A DNA stretch of 27,563 nucleotides from Ardenticatenaceae bacterium (GTDB taxonomy: Bacteria; Chloroflexota; Anaerolineae; Promineifilales; Promineifilaceae). Within the stretch, counting starts at the first letter, position 1. The number at the start of each line of letters is the position of its first letter. Under the pieces are notes generated by a model, which made no database searches, was not told where the DNA came from, and saw nothing but the letters and a program-made list of their open reading frames with translations. Shown piece after piece: positions 23,788 to 27,563 of the stretch. Location of the stretch: contig JACKBV010000043.1 of NCBI GenBank assembly GCA_020634315.1, positions 1 to 27,563 of the forward strand, read 5' to 3'. The position numbers and the translations under genes were made by a program.

Positions 23788-25034
23788 GTGTTTGGTTGCC
23801 CAACGGAGACACCGGCCGTGTACCCGCTGGCCCATGCCCATTGGAAGTTATAGCCGCCGATACGGCCGTCTACGTCACAAATTTCGCCACAACAAAAAAG
23901 ACCGGGACAGATGCGAGACTGCATCGTCTTCAAATCTAATTCGTGCAGCGGGACGCCGCCAGCCGTGACTTCAGCATAATTGTAGCCCCGGTTGCCGCTA
24001 ATGGGCAGTGGACATTGGCTGATTTGTTGTACCAGTGCGCGGCGGGCGCTGCGCGTCAGTTGGCTGCCTTCCATTTCCAAAGGCACGCCCGCTTCATGAC
24101 ACAGGGCTGTCGCCAGGCGTTCTGGCAAATGGAGGCGCAAATAGTTGAGGACGCTTTTGCGGGCAAGCGCTTGTAATGCTGTGTCTAATTCTGTGGCAGA
24201 CAGGGACGGCAGCCAGTTGATGGAGAGCGAACTACCGGGATCGTCCTGTTGCGCGGCAATAAAATGGCGGCTGATGTCGAGCACGCCTGGCCCAGAAAGG
24301 CCGAAGTGTGTGCAAAGCGTGGAGTCTGTGAATTCCACCAGCTTTTTGCCATTGCTTGCCGAAACGGTGAGGGTGGCGGGCAAGGTAATGCCGCTCAGCG
24401 TGCGCACAAAATGGCCGTTAGGCAGTGTCAACGGGACGAGCGCCGGGAAAATAGGCTCACGCAGTGTGTGACCGAGGGCTTGCGCCAATTGATAGCCATG
24501 TCCGTCTGAGCCGCTTTTGGGGAGGCTGCGCCCACCCGTGGCCAGGATGACACGCTTTGCCGCGATGCTGCCCCAAGCGCCGCGTACCTGGAAGCCGGTG
24601 GCTGTTTTGTGGATGGTTTCGACGCGGTAGGGATGTTGAATGGTGACGTTGGTGCGGGAAACGGCCGTTAACAAAGCCTGCAATATCGTCTGCGAACTGT
24701 CAGTAGTGGGGAACAGTTTGCCTGTGTCTTCCCGTTTCAGCGTGACGCCTAAATCACGGAAAAATTCGGTTGTTTGCGGCACATCAAAGCGTTTCAATAC
24801 CTTTTTGATGGCGTTGCGCGAAGCGCCCGCGTAAGCGGCAGCATCCACCTGATCGTGGGTGACATTGCAGCGTCCCCCGCCCGAAACAAGGATTTTGGCG
24901 CCCAGTTTGCGTGCCCCGTCTAACAAGAGGATTTGTTGTTGCGGATATGTGCGCCCGGCCCAAACACCGGCCATGAGTCCGGCTGCGCCAGCGCCCACAA
25001 TGACAACGTCAACGGCCGTATCCACTTTCTGCAC
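23784..25034 (-). CDS. HI0933-family FAD-dependent oxidoreductase (YhiN/BaiN-like)
   Basis: A 416-residue flavoprotein. The N-terminal dinucleotide-binding motif is VIVGAGAAGL (residues 11-20), followed by the family signature SGGGRCNVTH (51-60). The C-terminus carries GEICDVDGRIGGYNFQWAWASGYTAG, which completes the FAD site. The family is widespread and its physiological role is mostly unclear; some members reduce double bonds in steroids. The start is GTG at 25034, sharing one base with the TAG stop of the kinase gene, and its stop overlaps the ATG of the next gene (ATGA). Tight coupling within a three-gene operon is clear, but the functional link is not. Confidence 0.94.
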   Translation of the reverse strand: MQKVDTAVDVVIVGAGAAGLMAGVWAGRTYPQQQILLLDGARKLGAKILVSGGGRCNVTHDQVDAAAYAGASRNAIKKVLKRFDVPQTTEFFRDLGVTLKREDTGKLFPTTDSSQTILQALLTAVSRTNVTIQHPYRVETIHKTATGFQVRGAWGSIAAKRVILATGGRSLPKSGSDGHGYQLAQALGHTLREPIFPALVPLTLPNGHFVRTLSGITLPATLTVSASNGKKLVEFTDSTLCTHFGLSGPGVLDISRHFIAAQQDDPGSSLSINWLPSLSATELDTALQALARKSVLNYLRLHLPERLATALCHEAGVPLEMEGSQLTRSARRALVQQISQCPLPISGNRGYNYAEVTAGGVPLHELDLKTMQSRICPGLFCCGEICDVDGRIGGYNFQWAWASGYTAGVSVGQPNT

Positions 25035-27514
25035 TACGACTCTTTCGAATTGAGATTCTCTGCACCCAGGCGTAAGCTTACTGGCAAATTAATAGTAAAT
25101 TCTGCGCCCTTCTGCGGCAAATTGCGGACAGTCGCCTGCCCCCCATGTGCATCGGCAATCGCCCAAACAACGGACAGACCAACCCCCGTGCCAGACTGTT
25201 TTTTGCCATGTTCACCCCGATAATATTTATCAAAGACACGAGGCAGCTCTTTTTCAGGGATACCAGGGCCTTCATCCTGCACGCGAACGACAGTCACTTC
25301 CTCTTTAAACTCAATAAATGCGCTGACCGTTGAACACGGCGGCGAATATTTAATGGCATTGTCCACTAAATTCAAAATCATGTGATACAGGCGTGTTTCA
25401 TCGGCCAGAATGACGTAGGGAGTTCCGAAGATTTTGTAGCGGATGGCCGTTTCCTTGTGCAAGGCGGCTCCTTCCAAATCCCGAAAAACTTTCGCCACAA
25501 TTTTGTCCAGTTGGCAAGGCGAACGTTCTGGTTCAATCACTTCATCGCGTGTCAGTTGCAGCATCTGGTTAATCATGTCTAACATGCGGTCGGTGGCTTC
25601 AACAATTTGCCTGACAAAGCGCTGCCCCTTCTCATTCAACGTCATCACTTTGTCCATCAGTTGGGCAAAGCCTTTAATCGACGTGAGCGGGCTTTTCAGA
25701 TCATGGGAAAGGGCACGCATAAATTCGGCGCGATCCTTTTCCAGGCGCTTCACGTAGGTAATGTCTTGCATGACGACGATGGTGCCCACTTCTGGCAGAT
25801 GTTGTGCTGTGGTGAGATAGGTTTGCTCGCCGATGGTTGTCTCTGCCGTGCGCCCCACGCTGCGGCTGATGCCCTCGAAAAGCTGCGACATGCTGTCTTC
25901 CAGGAGCTTCCTTGCGGATTTGTTGGCTACGAGTGGCTGCCCATGCTCATCAAGAATCAGCAGCGGTTCGGTGATGGTTTGTGCAGTTGCCTGGATGGCT
26001 GCTTGCTGCCGTTTTGATTCGGCAAACAAGCGTGCATTTTCAATGGCAGTCGCCACCGGGTTAGCAAAGGCACGCAGCAGCGCCATATCTTCCTCTTCGA
26101 AATGGCCGTTTGCCTTGTTGATTAACGACAAAACACCAACAACCTTGTTTTGAATGGTGAGCGGGATACAGGCGATTGTCTCTGGTGTTTGCCCGTCATA
26201 GTCGTCTACCTCTGGTATGTATGCAGGGTGATCGGCAACATCATGAGACATAATAACTGTCTTTGTCTTCGCCGCTTGCGAGACAAGACCGTGCTTGATT
26301 ATTTTTGCTTGTGGCGGGAATTTGCCCAGGCGTAGTGGAATCAGCCCACCTTGCCGTTCATTAAACAGATAGAGATGAACGGCTTCAACCGGCCAATGGC
26401 GATTGAGTTGTGTGACAAGCACATTGTAAACCTGTGCCAGGTCTAGCGATGACGAGACGGCGTGAGCTACTTCATTGAGAGCGGCCAACTCTTTGACGCG
26501 GCGTTCTAATGCCTGGTCGGTGGCCTGGTAGACACGCGCATTTTGGATGGCGATGGCGGTGAAGTCGGCAATGGCTGTGAGCAGGCGTTCGTCGCGGCGG
26601 CTAAAGGATTTGCCCCCTTCGCGGTGTCCGGCAGCAATGACGCCGAGGGTCACGCCGCCTAAGTTAACGGGCACATAGAGAAGCGATTCAACCAGATAAC
26701 CGGTTTTGACTTTGATTTGATCTTCGCCGGGTTGCCGGACGGCACGCAAGGGTTTGCCGGTGTGAATGACTTTACCGGCCGGATTGTCTTCACGGATGGG
26801 GATGCGCATACGCCGGACTTTTTCGTCCTCGATGCCTTTTTCTGCCTCTAAGAAAAGCTCGCCGGTTTGTTCGTCCACAAGCCAGATGGCTGTTTCGCCG
26901 GCCGAGGTGAGGAAGTGGGCTGTTTCTACAACCTGGTTGAGAACCTCGTCGGGGTCAAGTTGGGAGGTGATGGCTTTGGCGATTTGGGTGAGGGCGTCGG
27001 CCTGATCGAGTTTTTCCTGGAGGGTGGCGGTTTGCAGGGCTGGGCGTTCGACGATGTGCAAAATGAGTTGCAGCCCACCGAGGTCGATGATGTCGCCTGT
27101 GTGCAGGGGGGTGGGGTTGTTGACGCCGATGGAACGGCCGTTACGAAACGTCCCATTCGTGCTGCCCACATCAATGGCATACAGATTTGTCACAGTCGGG
27201 CGCAGCATCAAGTGCTGCCGCGATATGCCATGCGTATCCTGTGTGTAATTTTTTAGATTGACCAGATTGGGGATGTCTGCATCACGCCCCAAGATGATTT
27301 CACCATTAATTTCCAGGCCAAACTGCTGTACCGTGTCAGTAACCAGAGCCAGCCTTATACGCCAAATGGGCGCTTTTTGCGCCTGGGGGTCAGTTGGCGC
27401 ATATGGCACAGGAGCATAATCAATATCCTCAGATAAGTCAGAGTGCAGTGCCGACGTGGAGGGGATAGCATCTTGAAATGTACTTCCAGCTTTTGAGCCT
27501 GTATCTGATGTCAT
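25034..27514 (-). CDS. Sensor histidine kinase with FHA, two GAF, PAS, HisKA and HATPase domains
   Basis: An 826-residue protein with no obvious membrane segment, so probably cytosolic. Domains in order are an FHA domain (about 50-155; LGRD, GISRQH, GSTNGTFRNG, all phosphothreonine-binding positions kept), GAF1 (about 180-330), GAF2 (about 350-500), a PAS-like domain (about 505-590), HisKA with phosphoacceptor His604 in LSHDLKSPL, and HATPase_c (N-box LVDNAIKYSP, G1 DEGPGIP, F-box FDKYY, G2 GTGVGLSVV). It should autophosphorylate in response to a small-molecule or protein signal, and the FHA domain suggests crosstalk with Ser/Thr kinases. No response regulator lies in the window, so it is an orphan here. 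An AAGGA ribosome-binding site lies about 10 nt upstream. It is the first gene of the three-gene operon. Confidence 0.95.
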   Translation of the reverse strand: MTSDTGSKAGSTFQDAIPSTSALHSDLSEDIDYAPVPYAPTDPQAQKAPIWRIRLALVTDTVQQFGLEINGEIILGRDADIPNLVNLKNYTQDTHGISRQHLMLRPTVTNLYAIDVGSTNGTFRNGRSIGVNNPTPLHTGDIIDLGGLQLILHIVERPALQTATLQEKLDQADALTQIAKAITSQLDPDEVLNQVVETAHFLTSAGETAIWLVDEQTGELFLEAEKGIEDEKVRRMRIPIREDNPAGKVIHTGKPLRAVRQPGEDQIKVKTGYLVESLLYVPVNLGGVTLGVIAAGHREGGKSFSRRDERLLTAIADFTAIAIQNARVYQATDQALERRVKELAALNEVAHAVSSSLDLAQVYNVLVTQLNRHWPVEAVHLYLFNERQGGLIPLRLGKFPPQAKIIKHGLVSQAAKTKTVIMSHDVADHPAYIPEVDDYDGQTPETIACIPLTIQNKVVGVLSLINKANGHFEEEDMALLRAFANPVATAIENARLFAESKRQQAAIQATAQTITEPLLILDEHGQPLVANKSARKLLEDSMSQLFEGISRSVGRTAETTIGEQTYLTTAQHLPEVGTIVVMQDITYVKRLEKDRAEFMRALSHDLKSPLTSIKGFAQLMDKVMTLNEKGQRFVRQIVEATDRMLDMINQMLQLTRDEVIEPERSPCQLDKIVAKVFRDLEGAALHKETAIRYKIFGTPYVILADETRLYHMILNLVDNAIKYSPPCSTVSAFIEFKEEVTVVRVQDEGPGIPEKELPRVFDKYYRGEHGKKQSGTGVGLSVVWAIADAHGGQATVRNLPQKGAEFTINLPVSLRLGAENLNSKES

Positions 27515-27529
27515 GCTGGGCAGATCCTT

Positions 27530-27561
27530 TTGTAGGTATTCTAGACGCCTATAACCTACAA
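27530..27561. promoter_or_regulatory. Inverted repeat TTGTAGGT-N16-ACCTACAA upstream of the kinase gene
   Basis: Perfect 8-bp arms at 27530-27537 and 27554-27561, located 16-47 bp upstream of the kinase start codon on the - strand. It may be an operator for the three-gene operon. The window ends here, so the wider promoter cannot be seen. Confidence 0.4.
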
Positions 27562-27563
27562 TA

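Noticed and set aside
23788..23841. 18-residue longer N-terminus of the MutS-like protein
   Set aside because: It would lie within the C-terminal coding sequence of the flavoprotein, while the ATGA overlap at 23784-23787 gives a natural coupled start.

Overview
The window looks like a chromosomal segment of a Chloroflexota bacterium, probably Anaerolineae-like. This is an inference from the gene set: a HMG-CoA reductase, an FHA-GAF-GAF-PAS histidine kinase, a secreted multidomain laminarinase ending in an LYLPVVFRQP tail, and an mbh-like group 4 [NiFe] hydrogenase. No rRNA, tRNA, CRISPR array or insertion sequence was recognised. The most striking window-wide signal is the palindromic octamer ACGGCCGT. 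I counted 37 copies by eye, against roughly 0.5 expected from base composition. It occurs in all three codon phases and on genes of both strands, in the manner of the cyanobacterial HIP1 element.

Region 1 (1-8390, + strand) is a beta-glucan utilisation locus. It holds the 3' part of a secreted GH16 laminarinase-type enzyme whose catalytic domain is nested inside a carbohydrate-binding-like domain, followed by a strong terminator. Next come a 1159-residue cytoplasmic protein of unknown family, which looks like a large helical carbohydrate-active enzyme, and a cytoplasmic GH3 beta-glucosidase with a PA14 insertion. The likely scheme is that glucan is cut outside the cell and the oligosaccharides are processed inside.

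Region 2 (8463-12357, - strand) holds a class II fructose-bisphosphate aldolase, which shares a bidirectional terminator with the GH3 gene. It also holds an HMG-CoA reductase with an unusual N-terminal domain of about 120 residues, an array of 22-bp repeats each containing an ACTCA-N-TGAGT dyad, and a small putative zinc-binding protein with a duplicated 41-residue module.

Region 3 (12358-21962, + strand) starts with a four-helix membrane protein of unknown function. A ten-gene energy-converting [NiFe] hydrogenase operon and its maturation protease follow. The operon order is J/MbhDE-like, K, L, M/N, A-like, B (small subunit), C, D (large subunit), H, I, protease. Both CxxC nickel-ligand motifs are intact in the large subunit, and a HycI-type cleavage site can be predicted. 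The complex probably couples ferredoxin oxidation and H2 evolution (or the reverse) to ion pumping through two antiporter-like subunits. A dyad with identical half-sites and spacing, TGTCAC-N9-GTGACA, lies upstream of both the small membrane protein gene and the hydrogenase operon, suggesting co-regulation.

Region 4 (21916-27563, - strand) is a tightly coupled three-gene operon: an FHA/GAF/PAS sensor histidine kinase, a HI0933-type flavoprotein and a membrane-anchored MutS-family ATPase. Its last gene overlaps the 3' end of the hydrogenase protease gene tail to tail by 47 bp.
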